A stretch of DNA of 64,000 nucleotides from Ganoderma boninense. Taxonomy: Eukaryota > Basidiomycota > Agaricomycetes > Polyporales > Polyporaceae. Below the pieces are notes generated by a model. That model saw only the letters and a list, made by a program, of their open reading frames with translations. It had not been told where the DNA came from and ran no database searches. A program made the position numbers and the translations under genes. The stretch covers positions 2,790,001 through 2,854,000 of the forward strand of contig CM035311.1 of the NCBI GenBank assembly GCA_002900995.3, written 5' to 3'. The first letter of the stretch is position 1, and each line of letters begins with the position of its first letter. Shown here piece by piece: positions 11,463 through 23,626 of this stretch.

Positions 11463-12240
11463 TCAATGTCGCGCTGGAAGATGGTCCCGTAATCCTCGTT
11501 TGGGGCGCACGCCGCATACAGGTTGGCCACAGTGATTGTGTGAATACACGCTGTCTCGGGTTATGGAGCATGTGGAATGGACAGAACTCGGTGTTGGAGA
11601 AATGTTCTGTTGAAACGAATGCTCGCGCTTCGACTCCTCCAAAGTCCGGTCGACGGACTCGACGGAGCGCCCGAACTGATGCGCCGGCTGGAGCGGGGTG
11701 GCACTGGCTGGTGTAGATTCCGAAGCAGCGCGTTCGAGGTCCAACCACGATAATTGGCTCTCGTGCTTAGAAGCACCCCGCCCCTCGGAGCCCGTTTCTC
11801 CTGCACTGGAACCGGAGGTACATGATGGCCATATGACGACGTTGACACTCGAATCCGAGTCGGCGATTCACAAGACTGGCGCAGCTCAGGGGAGCGTTGA
11901 AATTCACCTCGCCAGCGTTGGCAAGGCGAGGTTCCGACGCTGCGCCATGAGCAACTATGACTAGGGGGTGGCGGCTGAGCGCTCGGTGGCGGGCAACGGA
12001 AGTGCCTAAGAGAAGTAGACGAACCTTGGCTAGTGGCATCAGGGAACATGCTTGCGATGGCCCGGTCCACTTTGCTTGGTGAGTAGTGGTACCTTCGTCT
12101 TCCTATTTCGGAGGTTAAAAACTCGTTGTCGATCAAGTTTTAGAACTGACTTACCTGCATTTTCTCTCGTCGGACGCTGTTGGACTGCCAATTTCCTCCC
12201 TGACGTCCGGGCGCGCTACTAGTAGACTTTCCTAGCCATC
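11463..12240 (-). pseudogene. E: degenerate superfamily-like gene
   Basis: On the minus strand a possible first exon near 12235-12155 contains GRQGGNWQSN and SVRREKMQ before a good donor (CAG|GTAAGT), which recalls the layout of B-type exon 1. Further down, 11744-11463 encodes a 90-residue frame with DLERAASESTP and SVESVDRTLEESKREHSF that looks protein-like. The frames between them are broken by stops, and no conserved exon 2 was found. It could be a diverged intact gene with introns I could not place; I favour a relic. Confidence 0.35.
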
Positions 12241-12393
12241 ATCAAAGGCTACATATGAGACCCCAGAAGAGTGGAGCGGTAGCACGAAGAGTCATAAGCA
12301 GTCAACCCCCATAGAGACCAGAATAGATAGATTCGATGCCCGAGGCCTGATATGCTAAATTACGCCAAGTCCGACACCACGTCCCCGTACAAA

Positions 12394-13030
12394 TTACCAC
12401 AAGGACGGAGAAAACGATCCTTGACAAGTAACGACCGGCTGTTGAGTGGAACTTTCCGTGGCTGGAGCGAGCCCGTTATCTGAGGCGAACGCAGCCAATT
12501 CCGAGTGCGAGCTCAGTTGATACTGCAGTGGATGTGCGAAGAAGCCAGGTCCTATATCATTGCAGCGGTAATCCAGAATGTGCGGATCGCACTCTGCGCA
12601 CTCGGTCGAGTCGTTTTCAGAGCTCGGTGGAGATACGGCACAATTGCCAGTCATGAGCGACTGTCGCGCGGAGGATACGGTCGGGCGGACTGCAAAGAAC
12701 GAGGACGGAGACGATAGAGGAGCAATAAGGTCTGCCTCGACATGCCTCGAGATAGTAAGGACGTTGGGGCGATCGGCGGATGCTGGCGAGTCTAGCTTCA
12801 CAGACTGTGCAAGCTCAACTTGAGGGGGCGAGCGCGTTGTACGCGTCTGAGAGGGGCCGACAACCGTGGAGACCATATCACTCAAGAGCGAGCTAGAGTT
12901 GCGCTGGTGGCCTGTGAGAGACGCGACGTTCATAGAGGGCAGGCTACTACCACCGCGCTCTACTTCGGGAACAATCTAAGGAAGAAGAAATCGTCAAGAC
13001 CAAATTCGCCGTCTGATGGATGAACTCACC
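12394..13030 (-). CDS. D: superfamily-like gene, only 3' exons resolved
   Basis: The last exon runs 12975-12394 (193 codons plus stop). It joins in phase 0 to an exon ending at 13030 that reads NTPTHNVPNT before GTGAGT. The last exon is Ser-rich and contains SSHSELAAFASDNG, a variant of the YSELAHALG motif of A and C genes, about 50 residues from the C-terminus as in A2. Upstream candidates are an exon near 13110-13030 (SCCSASSSPPSLLPL), one near 13340-13265 (VRDAFKDPWAKANYP) and an ATG near 13680, but their phases do not join cleanly, so the 5' half is unresolved. Function unknown. Confidence 0.45.
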
Positions 13031-13189
13031 GTATTAGGGACATTATGTGTCGGGGTATTCAGAGGCAGGAGGGAAGGAGGACTTGATGAAGCGGAGCAAC
13101 AGCTCTGTGGTGTGTTAAGGTGCACAAAATCTTGCTTTCGGCGAGAAGGGCGACGTGGGGTTGTCCAGCGGACGTCCCACAACAAGATG

Positions 13190-14400
13190 TAGTCCTCAAT
13201 CTATTTTCAATTTCACGCCCGCTTCAGTGCATTTCGAGTTGCTGTAGCGAAGTGAGCCTACCTGATTGTCGCAATCTGCCTTCAGCCGAGCTGGGATAGT
13301 TTGCTTTGGCCCAGGGGTCCTTGAATGCATCTCGAACAGGTATTGCGGTGGATAAAGTAATGAAACGGATGCAGAGAGGGCTCGAGTTGAAGTGACACGT
13401 GCGGCGAGGGCACTGAAGTCGATCCCCCTTGGCTATAAGAACGGCGCTGGGCGGTTTATGCGTAGCTCATGAGCATAGTGGTACCTCGCGAGATCGCGAG
13501 TGCATCATGAAGTTTTCACCTCCATCTTGGGTTGGAGGCAGACCCTGAGCGCGAGTCACAGTGGCGAACCTACGGTCCTGTCCGAACAGCCCTGCCAGTC
13601 TTCCGTCCTTCGTCCTATGAATGATGAGCTCGGAATGTCTGATCGCGCTGGAAGGTGCGTACTCACGGTATCGGGAGGACATCTCGCATTTTGCCACTCG
13701 GGGAGTTGACGGACACAGCAAGTTGATCGATTAAACGAAAAATCGAGGGAGACGAGTCAGCCGAAGTGGCGATGCCGGAATTTAAAACGCGGAGATTGCA
13801 GATCGTTCTCACTGGATGTGCCATCCCCTGCCATCCCGGCATGAGATTCCTCTATCGAAGGGAGAGAGCCAGGTCGTTGGTGCCCGCCGGCGTACTTGAG
13901 TTCAGCGCCCGGGACACCAGAATCCTGGATGCCCTGAGACCTGAAGTTCTGTGCATCTCCCCTCCGTGCTGACTGTTCAAGTTTGAATCGCAGTCAGGGT
14001 GCGTGTGGGCCTGCTGAGTGAGTAGATACGGAAGATTCAGCCACGGTCGTGGGTGTGAAACACGGATGTAATTACCTCGACGTGATTAGAACTTATTTCC
14101 CAAACATAATGAAAGGCCCTCTGTGCAAGAGAGATGGCCGTGCGGAAGGTGTGGTCTAGTGTGGCCGCCGTCTGTGGTGGCCGTCGAGGCCAAGCACACA
14201 AGCCTCGGAATGATGCGCGGTTGCGAAGCGGACACGTGACGGGCGCGTCGGTCGCGGTCGCGGTCGCGATGCGGCGCCATGCAGCTCGACCACCACCTTT
14301 CCTCCTCTCCACCGCCGGTCCCAGTCGTTGGGGCCCTGTGCATGCCTCCGCGCACCTCACTTGATCCACCCTCGTTGTGATACTGGCCTGATGGTCTCGG
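13190..14400. other. Region upstream of the AGC kinase
   Basis: Probably holds the 5' end of D and the kinase promoter. CCCAGTCGTTGGGGCC and CCTGTGCATGCCTCC (14315-14349) followed by CACCTCACTTGATCC are echoed downstream of most A and C copies, which marks this as the source sequence of the kinase-derived blocks. A short GGTCGC tandem repeat lies at 14250-14268. CTGCTGAGTGAGTAGATACG (14011-14030) resembles a class i hairpin arm, but no second arm is present. Confidence 0.45.
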
Positions 14401-17157
14401 ATGTCCCTATCATGGCACAAGCGCAAAACTCGTCTAAGCTCCCTCATCAGCGCCGATGGAGGAGAGGACGCCGAGGGATCTCTGTTGGACCAGTTGATGC
14501 ATGGACAGACGGTCATTGGAAAGACTGGTGAGTAGGCGTTGTTATGGCCTCGCGCACTTGACTCACTCATCCTCTCCGAAGCTAAGACAATCGAGATCGA
14601 CTCCCTGCGTTTCGGCGATAAGGACCTTGACCTTGTTGGTACTCTGGAGTACGGACAGTTTGGCGTGGTAAGTGCTTGTGTGTCTATGCTGTGCGTGCTC
14701 TCAGAGTTTGTACATTATGGTCTCGCGACCATGTCCTCCAGATCGACGTCGTCACCTGCAAGCTGGACGGCTGCCTCTATGTCCGCAAATCGACCGAGAA
14801 GCGATTTGCGTTAAAAACACGAGATGTACGTGCCAATTCTGCCCTTGTTGTGTGACATCCTTCAGACTCCCGCAATCTGTAGCAATGCTCGCCCCAACTG
14901 GAGCGCGACATCCTTCTCCAAGCCCGGAAGACGGACTCTCATTGGGCTCCGCATCTTCTCTGCGCATTCCAGACGCCCACTCACCTTAGCCTAGTCATGG
15001 ACTATGTCGAAGGGGGAACGCTTTGGGATGTCCTGGAATCAAGCCCGCATGACGGCAAAATCCTTGAGGCCGACCTGAAGTGGTGGGCGCCGCAGATCGT
15101 CAGCGCGATCGAGTGGTGCCACTCGCAGGGCTTCGTGCACCGGTATGTTTTGTTTCGTCCTTAGTGCGCAATAATTTATTTTCGCTCACCAACTTGCCAG
15201 CGACATCAAGCCGCACAACTTCGTTCTCACCAGCAGCGCCCACATTCGCCTAATCGACTTCGGTTCGGCCGCCCCGTTGCTCCCTCCAGCTGGTGACGGA
15301 AGCCAGACGGTTCCCCTCGACCACTGCCTCGTTCCCTGTGGAACGTGCGATTATATTTCTCCTGAGATCCTGCAGGCACACGAGGAGGCCCTCGTCGCGC
15401 TGGAAATGGACGACGACGAGCGGTGGGGGAAAGAGAACAAGCAGAGTGGCTACGGCCGGGAGACGGACTGGTGGAGCATGGGCGCGATGGTGTACGAGAT
15501 GGCGTATGGAGTGGCACCGTTCTTCTCGAGAGAGATCCGCCACACGTATGTGAAAATCATGGAACACTATGTGAGTTCTGTTGGCTGTTTGACCGTTGTC
15601 AGAAAAACTTATCGTGATGACAGAGGAGTCTGAAGTTCGACCCGACAGCTCCGCTCTCAACGCAGTTGCAGGACTTCCTTCGTCGGTATGTCGTGCCGTC
15701 TGATGTTGATTTCCCCACCTCTAACGTGTCGGAAATGGTAGATTGTTGACGAGCGCAGAGCTGAGGCTAGGGCGATGCGATGCTCAGGAGCTGAAGGATC
15801 ATTCCTTCTTTTCCGACATCAACTTCGATACCCTCCATCTGAGTGAGTGTTTGCCGTGCTGGCCATCCGACTACTCACTGATGCTAATATGATTCCAGAG
15901 GAGAAGCCGGCAGATTTGCATGTTCCCCAGTTTACATATGCGACCCCCGTCGTGCCAGCCGTCCCTGCTTCTGCACGCTCTCCGGAAGAGTCGAAGTCAC
16001 GGTCTTTCGCCTTCTCAGCGTTCTTCCAGGGATCATCTATTACCGCGCCCAGCATGTCACAAATGTCCGTAGTCCAAGCAACGCCTTCCAGTGGGTCCAC
16101 CCGCTCTATCCTTCGCGAACGGCCCGCTGCGGCGTTCATAGGCTTTTCCTGGGGCCCTCCGAAGGATGCGTTTGACCAGACGACGTCCTCGAGCCCGCAG
16201 CACCGCGGGAACATCAGCACACCACGTCCGCTTCAACATCTCTTCGCACCCCCCACGCCGTTCGGTCAACTCTCCTTGAACAACGTTCAAAGCACCCCCG
16301 TCGGACCCCGCTACCCCTTCGCCACACCCGTCCGCCCAAACCCACTGACTCCCTTCCAGACCCTCCCACGTGCGAGCACAGTTCGCCGTACCGTTCAACG
16401 GCGCGCCGTGTCGGATCGCGAGGCGATGAAGCAACTTGTGGACTGCGTCGGGATGAGCGCCCGCAAGAAGGTACTTGAGAGTGGGCGCAAGCCGCGCATC
16501 CTGCTCCCCGGTTCGAGCGTGCGGGGTTCCGGATCGCTGAAGGAGCTTCGATTTGACCGCTCGGTTGCGGTCGTGGGCGATGGTGGGATCTCGTTCCGCG
16601 TTGAGCAGGCATCGCAGCACTCGCATTCGGAGAGCATGCTTGGGGCGTCGATGTTATCGACCTCGTCGAGGATATCAGGCATGGGAATGAGCGTGGGTAC
16701 TGGGGCTGGTGGCGCGAGCGGGAGCACGACGGGGTTGACGCAGGAGATAGTCCTGGAGGACCTCAGTTCGGACCTGGATTCAGATGTCCCCCCGAGTCCG
16801 AGTCCTACTCCACGACCGGGCTCCGCCATGTCGATTCTCTCCAGACGAAGTCAAACGCCCACCGGTTCGTACTTCTTACGGAGCGGAATGACGAGCTCGC
16901 GCACGGGGGAGGAAACAAGACGCTCCGTCTCACCATCCGTGGTGGAGTCCGAGCGTGCCCCTTCCCGCGCGGCTCCGTACGAAGACAAGAGCTCCGTGAA
17001 CCTATCTCTGAAGGCCGAGACTGCGTTCTCCTACGATTATCTGGACCAGATGGAGCGGAGATATAAACGGCTAATGGGCGACATCGCGATCGTGGAGGGG
17101 CGGCTGGACGAGGTGTCCGGCATGGTTGGGGCGGAGTCGAGTCTGGAGTCGAGGTGA
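14401..17157 (+). CDS. AGC-type serine/threonine protein kinase (782 aa, 8 exons)
   Basis: Exons 14401-14527, 14582-14667, 14742-14825, 14883-15142, 15201-15570, 15624-15685, 15742-15842 and 15899-17157 join in frame. It should phosphorylate Ser/Thr in cytoplasmic or cortical proteins. All catalytic elements are present: glycine loop GTLEYGQFGVV (about 62-72), lysine in FALKTRD (K96), alpha-C glutamate in LERDILLQ, HRDIKPHN (185-192), IDFGSAAP (D205), ISPEIL and DWWSMGAMVYEMAYG. The architecture resembles the DMPK/citron-like AGC kinases common in mushrooms. The last 430 residues are low-complexity, with a conserved island around KQLVDCVGMSARKKVLES and a C-terminal helical stretch. This C-terminal region and the promoter appear as decayed copies across the window (2781-3990, 5079-5810, 34700-35210), fused to A genes in three places. 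Confidence 0.9.
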
Positions 17158-18492
17158 AGAGGTGAGAACGTGCGAGTAGCCGTAATTTTTACTGACCGTT
17201 CACCGCTATGCTTGATTGTGTAGATATCTATTTACATGAGTATGGGATCTAGCTGTATCGTAAGTTTTGTAGCAAGTACGACGCCGCGATCAGGCTATTC
17301 GAAAACTTACTCCATGGTGGCCGGATGAATGCTAGCACCTGGTCCAATGGCGCGGGTACCAAAGTTTCTCTATCCATTATGTTGAAGACAGTGTTCACGG
17401 TAGGCGCTGTTGGGGGGGTCATTCTGGCTCATTCTGGTTGATCGGCCGCAAGGCGCCTATTCCCGTCACCTTCTCAGGCCCCTCATCGACAATTTTTCCA
17501 GAGCTACGATCTCGTCTGCATGTACCCAAAATAATGGGTGAGAGGTACGCATATTCGCAGAGGATCCCTCCCGCTACTCAGGAGTACTCAGGGCGCCGCC
17601 CATTAGATCTGTAGACCCCGCATCGCCGACACCTCGCAACATCCACGTGCCGGGTCAACGCACAGATATGTAAGACGGCGTCTCACGCATCAAAATGCAC
17701 CTTTCCTGGAATAAGGGCTCGGAACGAAGCGCTGCAGACCAGTAGGCGATTGTCAGTAAGATCGAACATTGGTTCTCCGCCTAGCCTGCGATTCTTCGAC
17801 TTCGGAATAGTTGCCCGCTCAAGCGGCAGAAGCCTCTTTTTGCGTTGGACGTGGAAGCAGGGTCGACGCCCAAGGCCTTAACGGTTAATGATGGTCCCAA
17901 TTGCTGCATAGAAGCTTCCCTGGAAATCGCTGCGCATATTCTTATCCTGGCGATGTCACCCTGTGCCACTCGCGTCCTCGAGGCACGACTCACGACCTGC
18001 ACGGCGGCCTCGAGTTCGCCTGGCTTCCCCTGGATCAGCATCCCCCCTCTGCCCACCCCGCATCTTTGAGAGGGAAGTGCACCCGCTGCCTAAGGCTCGG
18101 CGCATGCACGGGGGTGTTTAGGCTCATCCGCCCTTCGGCTGCACGCGAATCTGTGTTTTCAGTCGTGAAAACTTCGTCTGTCTCTCCCTTGGGGCAGGTG
18201 CAGCGGCCTGTCAGGTCGATGACCTTACTCATGATCACTGATACACGCGTTTCGCGCCAGCGCCCCGTCCCCGTGTGCAGCTTCGAATTACAGTATGAGG
18301 GCGGCGCCGTTCGAGCTCCCGGGCCCGCGGGGACTGCGTCGATTCTTGAATATGTACCCCGAACCCACGGGAGTGGAAGCATTTTTTCGCTCAGCTCTCT
18401 TTGGCACTTCTCGTGTACCAGCACATCCACAGTCGCCCACATTCAATAACGCCCTCCCCCTCCCCTCCACTTTCCCGCACATCGCTCGCAAA
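17158..18492. other. Intergenic between kinase and B2
   Basis: No gene supported. It should hold the kinase terminator and the B2 promoter. No hairpin of the H type is visible. Confidence 0.4.
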
Positions 18493-19984
18493 ATGGCTGC
18501 ATCGAATAGTCAAGAATCGGGGCAGTTCCCCGGGGACACGCCGTTGACCGGCCATAACATTCAGGGCCATTCCCTGAATGTGAGGCTGGTGAGGGAGGTG
18601 CCAGAGGACGTGGTGAGACGCCATTTCTACTAGAACACCAATCTACGGACTCATTCGCACAACACAGCTGAGGACTTCGGTGACGCACTTCGGCACGCGA
18701 GGTATGTTTGGGAAGCCGGTTCGCAGGACATCTCAGCACGACCACGACAATGTGCGGAGGAAGAAATGGAGATCGGCACATTCCCTGAAGTCGAAGGACA
18801 AGTCTAGGTCGAAGGACAACTTAGACGAAGATAACGAGCCAGGACGAGGTAGCCAGGGGATCTCTGAGGACAGCGTACGTCTTGTCCTAACAAGTTATAC
18901 GACTATCAGTTGCTTATGTGCCTCATTGTAGGCGGAGTCCCCAGCCCTTCTAACACCGGTCTCCAGCGCTTCTGGCTCCGCGATCGCGACCGGAAATAGG
19001 ACCCCTTCCCCCCTGCATGGTTCCATCCCCCCTCCGTCTCATCGCGTATCTACTCCCTCCCTCCCACCGCCCCCCACTCTGACCCGTCGGGTCTCAAAAT
19101 TCCCATCGCTGCACCGAGAGTATTCGCTCTCGGAGGCTGCGGCAGAGGGTATGCTTCCAACGTCTGCGTACCCCCATTCCGCGGCGGGACCGGCAGACGG
19201 CCATGCCCATGACAATCCGAGTCGCACCACCGATGTGGCCGCTCATACCCACGTCGCCGCTTCCGCACGGCGCGACACGCCTCTCGCCCAGGGTCGCACG
19301 CCGACAGACAGTGGGTCCCGGCACGCCGCGTCGCCGTCGGGCTCAGCCAGCCGTGAGCGTGGAGGGTTCGTCGGTCCACCCCCAAGCACGTATCCTGCAT
19401 ACCCCGCATCCACCTCCCTCGCCACAACCTCCGCTCGAAATCCACTGCGCGATCGTACGCCTGCGCGCGATCGTACGCCTGCGCACATCTCACCCATGCC
19501 GTCGGATGAGCACATCAAGGCTGTCGTTGAGTATTACACCACGCCGCCAGACACGCCCTACCTTGAAGGCGCAGCCGCCAGCTCGAGCGGTCTTGTCGAC
19601 ACATCGACGATAGCACGTGAGGCCGCCCGGCTCATGGCCCCAGAACCCCGCCGTGCTCCCGTGGCCATCAAAACCGTCAGCATGAGTGACTTGCACCGCG
19701 GTGCACGCGTGCCAGTTGGTGCGAACGTCGGCAACTCCGCAAGCTCGTCGCGGTCTGACGCCGCCGCAAACGAGGTGTACTACACCCGTGAGGGATACTT
19801 GGGTGCAAGCAACTCAGTTGCGGGATTGCCCCAAAATGCCCAAGATCGCAGCCACGTCAACAACAACCCCGCGAGGGGGCAAGGACAGGGCAACGATAGT
19901 GCATACGCGCGTGCGCCGACGCGGTCGTCGACCTATCCGCCTGCCACTAGTACTGCCCGGCTTCCCCGAAGTCACTCGGGTTAG
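18493..19984 (+). CDS. Superfamily member B2, uncharacterised protein (459 aa, 3 exons)
   Basis: Function unknown. Exons 18493-18612 (40 codons), 18668-18874 (69 codons) and 18932-19984 (351 codons with stop), all in phase 0. Exon 1 carries TGHNIQGHSLNVRLVREV and exon 2 carries VTHFGTRGMFGKPVRR, then the Lys-rich KKWRSAHSLKSKDKSRSKDN. Exon 3 is low-complexity with short proline runs, a tandem RDRTPARDRTPA and an island VVEYYTTPPDTPYLEGAA, which is echoed in B1 (HYYDASVNQGDMYLDA). There is no YSELAHA motif and no 3' hairpin, so B is a separate branch. It lies head-to-tail behind the kinase. The lysine-rich exon suggests a nuclear or nucleic-acid role (inference only). Confidence 0.72.
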
Positions 19985-22044
19985 CCTGGGATGAATGCAC
20001 GCCGGCATTGCTCCACATTCACTGTGGGGTGTTCTCGCGTGCGATGTCCTGAACAAAACACACGGTGTTTCTGCCCACCTTTGGGAAGGCTGATAGAGTA
20101 GCTGCTTGTCCTCGCGTCCGTGGCTCTCGAGTCCGCCACAGCGAAAGTTGGTAGATCACTCACCGTTTCCGTCGACGGCCTGGTTAATCCGGCGGACAAG
20201 TATATCATTTCGCTTTGTTTGTTCAAAACTGAATATCATTGACGCGTGCTAGGAGTACAGAACGTGGGCGGTGGCTGATCGTAAATGATATGCGCTCGGG
20301 TCCGCACTCACGATTGATCAGCATGAGCAATGTGTGGACGGATAATCCAGATAGTATCCGGAGCGTGAGGTTCACTAGCGACTAGAGATACAGAAGACAG
20401 GAGTTTCCTAGATCTGAAAGTATTGGGATGATATTGTCGAAAGACCAGTGTCGAGCGACGGTGGTTGCCTGCGGCTCCGAGTAGATGTAGGTCCTAGGTC
20501 GTCGAAGTTCTGTTGTAGCGGGAAGGTAACTGATCCAGCAGCTATGTTGAAGAGGCCGTCGTAGCAGGAAGTGAGAGGCGGCCGGTTAGTGGAGAACGGC
20601 AGTAGAGAACGAGCGTCGAGGGAGGAGGAGGTTGAAGGGGGGAGAGAAGAGGGGAGAGAGGCTCGGAGGAGTCCGGCCGAGAGCCGGCGCAGATTGCCGG
20701 AGAGACTCGATCGGGATGATGGAGATCGATCTCTTTCTTACTTGAACGACGAACCACCACACCAACAGCGAACCTATGGTCTTCAAATCCGCTTGCAACG
20801 CGCACGGCTCTGCGTTAATTCCCTGATCTTTAGAACTCGAATACCACGAGAAGTACCTCGCAAGCGATGTTTGGATGACTTCGACACGGTGGTGAGGATT
20901 GCGAGCGGCGAATCGTGACCGTGACGTGATGCTTTACGGTATTGAACTTCGAATTCCGACCATCATCGGCTGGCATCCAAGCCGATCCCTCTCCCCGTTG
21001 GATGATGCCAAGGACCAAGGGGAGCGTGCCCTCACGTCTCTCTGGTAGTTGACAAGGCTGAATGTGCTTTACAGTGTAGCAACTTTTTTCCCTCCTGGGA
21101 AGTGACCGAATTCAGACCTCAGCCGGAGACCAAGCCTGCCACGCGAGTCGCCACACACTGTCGCGGGAAGGAGCGTGGGATCGCCGAGCTAAGGAGTACG
21201 AGAACGCGTGAGACGAACGTTCCAGTGCATGATGCATGAGGAGTGGGGGCAACAGGGAGAAACAGCATGGAGGTGAGCCACCAGTAGCGTCGCAAGCCTT
21301 ACTCTTACTTAGATTCGGGAAAGCTCACTAATGTCGGGTTAGAAAGTCAGGTATGAAAAGAGGCGCGATCAAGAATCGAACCAACTGCCGGGACGGCCCC
21401 GGACGGGGGTAACCCGGGCCGGCCGTTAGCACAGGCTCCGGCGACATCATCTTGACCACAGACTACGATCACCGTGTGGCCCACGGCGGGCTAAGAGGAG
21501 GACTTCCTCTGCCGCCCATTTCATGACAGAAAAGAAGCGGGGGAGAACGGTACACAGCCGTGCGGAAGTCCGCATGTGCTCAGAGCTATTTGAGTCTCAT
21601 TCGATCCATTCTTTTCACTGGGTACAGTCACAGCAATCCTGGATCTGCGGTGCATGTTGACTCCTCGTTCTCTTATCAGCGTTTCAAGACCTCCTTCCCA
21701 GCTTGGTTGCGTTCATCATACCAGATGCACTCGAGTTTGGAGGTACGCCATTCCTCGAACCCACTTATGCATCAGTCAATTTCCTAACATAAATGCATGG
21801 AACCATTCTAGGTGGCAGAGGAACACGGAAATTCGCCTCCTCTATCTTCCCCCCCGACAATTCCTTGTTTCTGTCTGTCAATGTGGCTCTCGATAATCTG
21901 GAATCGCATCCGTCGCCCTACGATCCTCGCATGCAGTCGTCTACATAAAACCCAAGGCGACCGTGCGAGCACGTACACATTGTACTATCCACTGCCTTCA
22001 GCAACCGGACCACACTCTTTTGAACCTCCAGTGGAGATCTCACT
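19985..22044. other. Gene-poor region with purine-rich tract
   Basis: No gene is supported on either strand. A purine-rich stretch (GGAGGAGGAGG and GAGAGAAGAGG type) lies at 20617-20680. A tRNA-like pair of boxes near 21360-21475 fails to fold. The last 500 bp should hold the promoter of the protease gene. Confidence 0.4.
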
Positions 22045-23626
22045 ATGCTCCTCTCGGCTACTACCGTCGTGCTTGCGTTTGCGTTACTCTCTGCGGCAGT
22101 CCCTTCGCTCAAGCCTACCGGCGTGAACGTCCCGTTGCACAAGCGAAAATCGCTTACCACTACGAACGGGACCTTCGACCGCGCCGCTGCAGCTAAGGAC
22201 GCTGCCAAAGCCGCAAGGTACGTTCTGCTCCTCTCATTCGAGTCTGTACCTCTCACGTCACTGTCAGCAAATACTGCCAGATGCAGACCAACTTCCTCAA
22301 GAACACGGGCGGCCAGATCAACAACCGCATCGACATCTCCCTTCCCACATCTCTCCGGCCCCTCCTCCCACGCCAGGCCGATACCCTCGTCGACATCGAA
22401 CACGATACGGAGTGGGCTGGCACGATCGCCATCGGCACGCCTGCGAAGAACTTCACCATCAAGTTCGACACGGCCTCGTCCGACCTGTGGGTGCCTCATT
22501 CGTCGTGCACCAACAATGGGCCGCACAACCGGTACAACCCCGCGTTGTCGTCCACAAGCACGTCCAAGGGCGGCAACTTCGCAATCGAGTACGGGGACGG
22601 CTCGAATGTGTCCGGACCGATCTTCACAGACACCGGTAAGTGAGACCGCCGCCCCGCGGATCCCATTAGCGTCGCGCGATGGTGCTCACCGACCCGTTGT
22701 TCTGCAGTGACTGTCGCTGGGGTTTCGGCGACGAACCAATTCTTCTCCGCAGTGACGTCGGAGCCTGCCCACTTCCTCGAGGACGCGACCGACGGCATGC
22801 TCGGTCTCGGCTTCCCGGCCATCTCCAGACTCGGGCAGGTGCGGCGCCACACGCGCATTTTTCCATTCATTCACGATGCTTGAGTGGCGCTCACCGTCCG
22901 CCGCACCCACGCAGCCTCCGTTCTTCCAATCCGCAATGGCGCAGGGCAGCGTGCCGTCCGGCGAGTTCAGCTTCAAGCTCGCGGCGACGGGCGCCGAGTT
23001 CTTCCTCGGGGGCACGAACCCCGCGCTCTACACGGGGGAGATCGAGTTCCACAGCCTCTCGCAGGTCGGCTTCTGGCAGATCGGCGGCGGCCACGTCGCC
23101 GTGAACGGCGCGCGCGTCAGCTCGAGCTGCGAGGGGTTCGACGCGGTCATCGACACCGGCACGACGATCATGTACGGCCCCGCGGACCAGGTCGAGCAGC
23201 TGTACAGCATGGTCCCGGGCTCGCAGGTGTTCGACGCGCAGAGCGGGCTGTACTCGTTCCCGTGCGAGGCGATGCCCACTGTCACGTTCAACTGGGGCGG
23301 GCGGGACTGGGAGATTTCAAAGGAGAAGTGAGCATGTCCCGGTTGGCGGGTGCCGCGTGTGTGCGTCGTGATGCTCACTGAGGGTTTTGTAGTTTCAACC
23401 TCGGAAGGACGGAGTCGGGCTCCTGCCATTGCGTCGGCACGATTTCGAGCTGGGACGTCGGACTCGGGCCTGGTGTCTGGCTTCTTGGGGATAGGTAAGT
23501 GAAGGCATTGTTATTCTGTGCGTCCATCGCTCACGAGGCTGACGACTGCGCTGCAGCTTCCTGAAGAATGTATACACGGTATTCTCTGTGGACAAGGAAG
23601 CGGTCGGATTCGCAGAGTTGGCGTAG
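22045..23626 (+). CDS. Secreted aspartic protease, family A1 (418 aa, 6 exons)
   Basis: Exons 22045-22217, 22268-22635, 22708-22838, 22915-23327, 23393-23494 and 23557-23626 join in frame. Residues 1-18 form a signal peptide; a propeptide follows with a basic stretch (HKRKS). The mature enzyme has EWAGTIAIGTPAKNF, the first catalytic Asp in FDTASSDLWVP (D125), flap YGDGSNVSGP, and the second Asp in VIDTGTTIMYGP (D304). Two cysteines (SSC...) near the first site and FPCE...SCHC near the end can form the usual bridges. The first site reads DTA instead of the common DTG; such variants exist in the family and need not abolish activity. It should be a secreted acid protease. It has the long propeptide of saccharopepsin-like enzymes, unlike the polyporopepsin-like gene at 60994-63095. 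Confidence 0.92.

Noticed and set aside
21360..21475. tRNA-like gene on the minus strand (TGGTCAAGATG and GGTTCGATTC boxes)
   Set aside because: The T-stem and acceptor stem do not pair and no matching 5' end exists; the boxes are chance or a very old relic.
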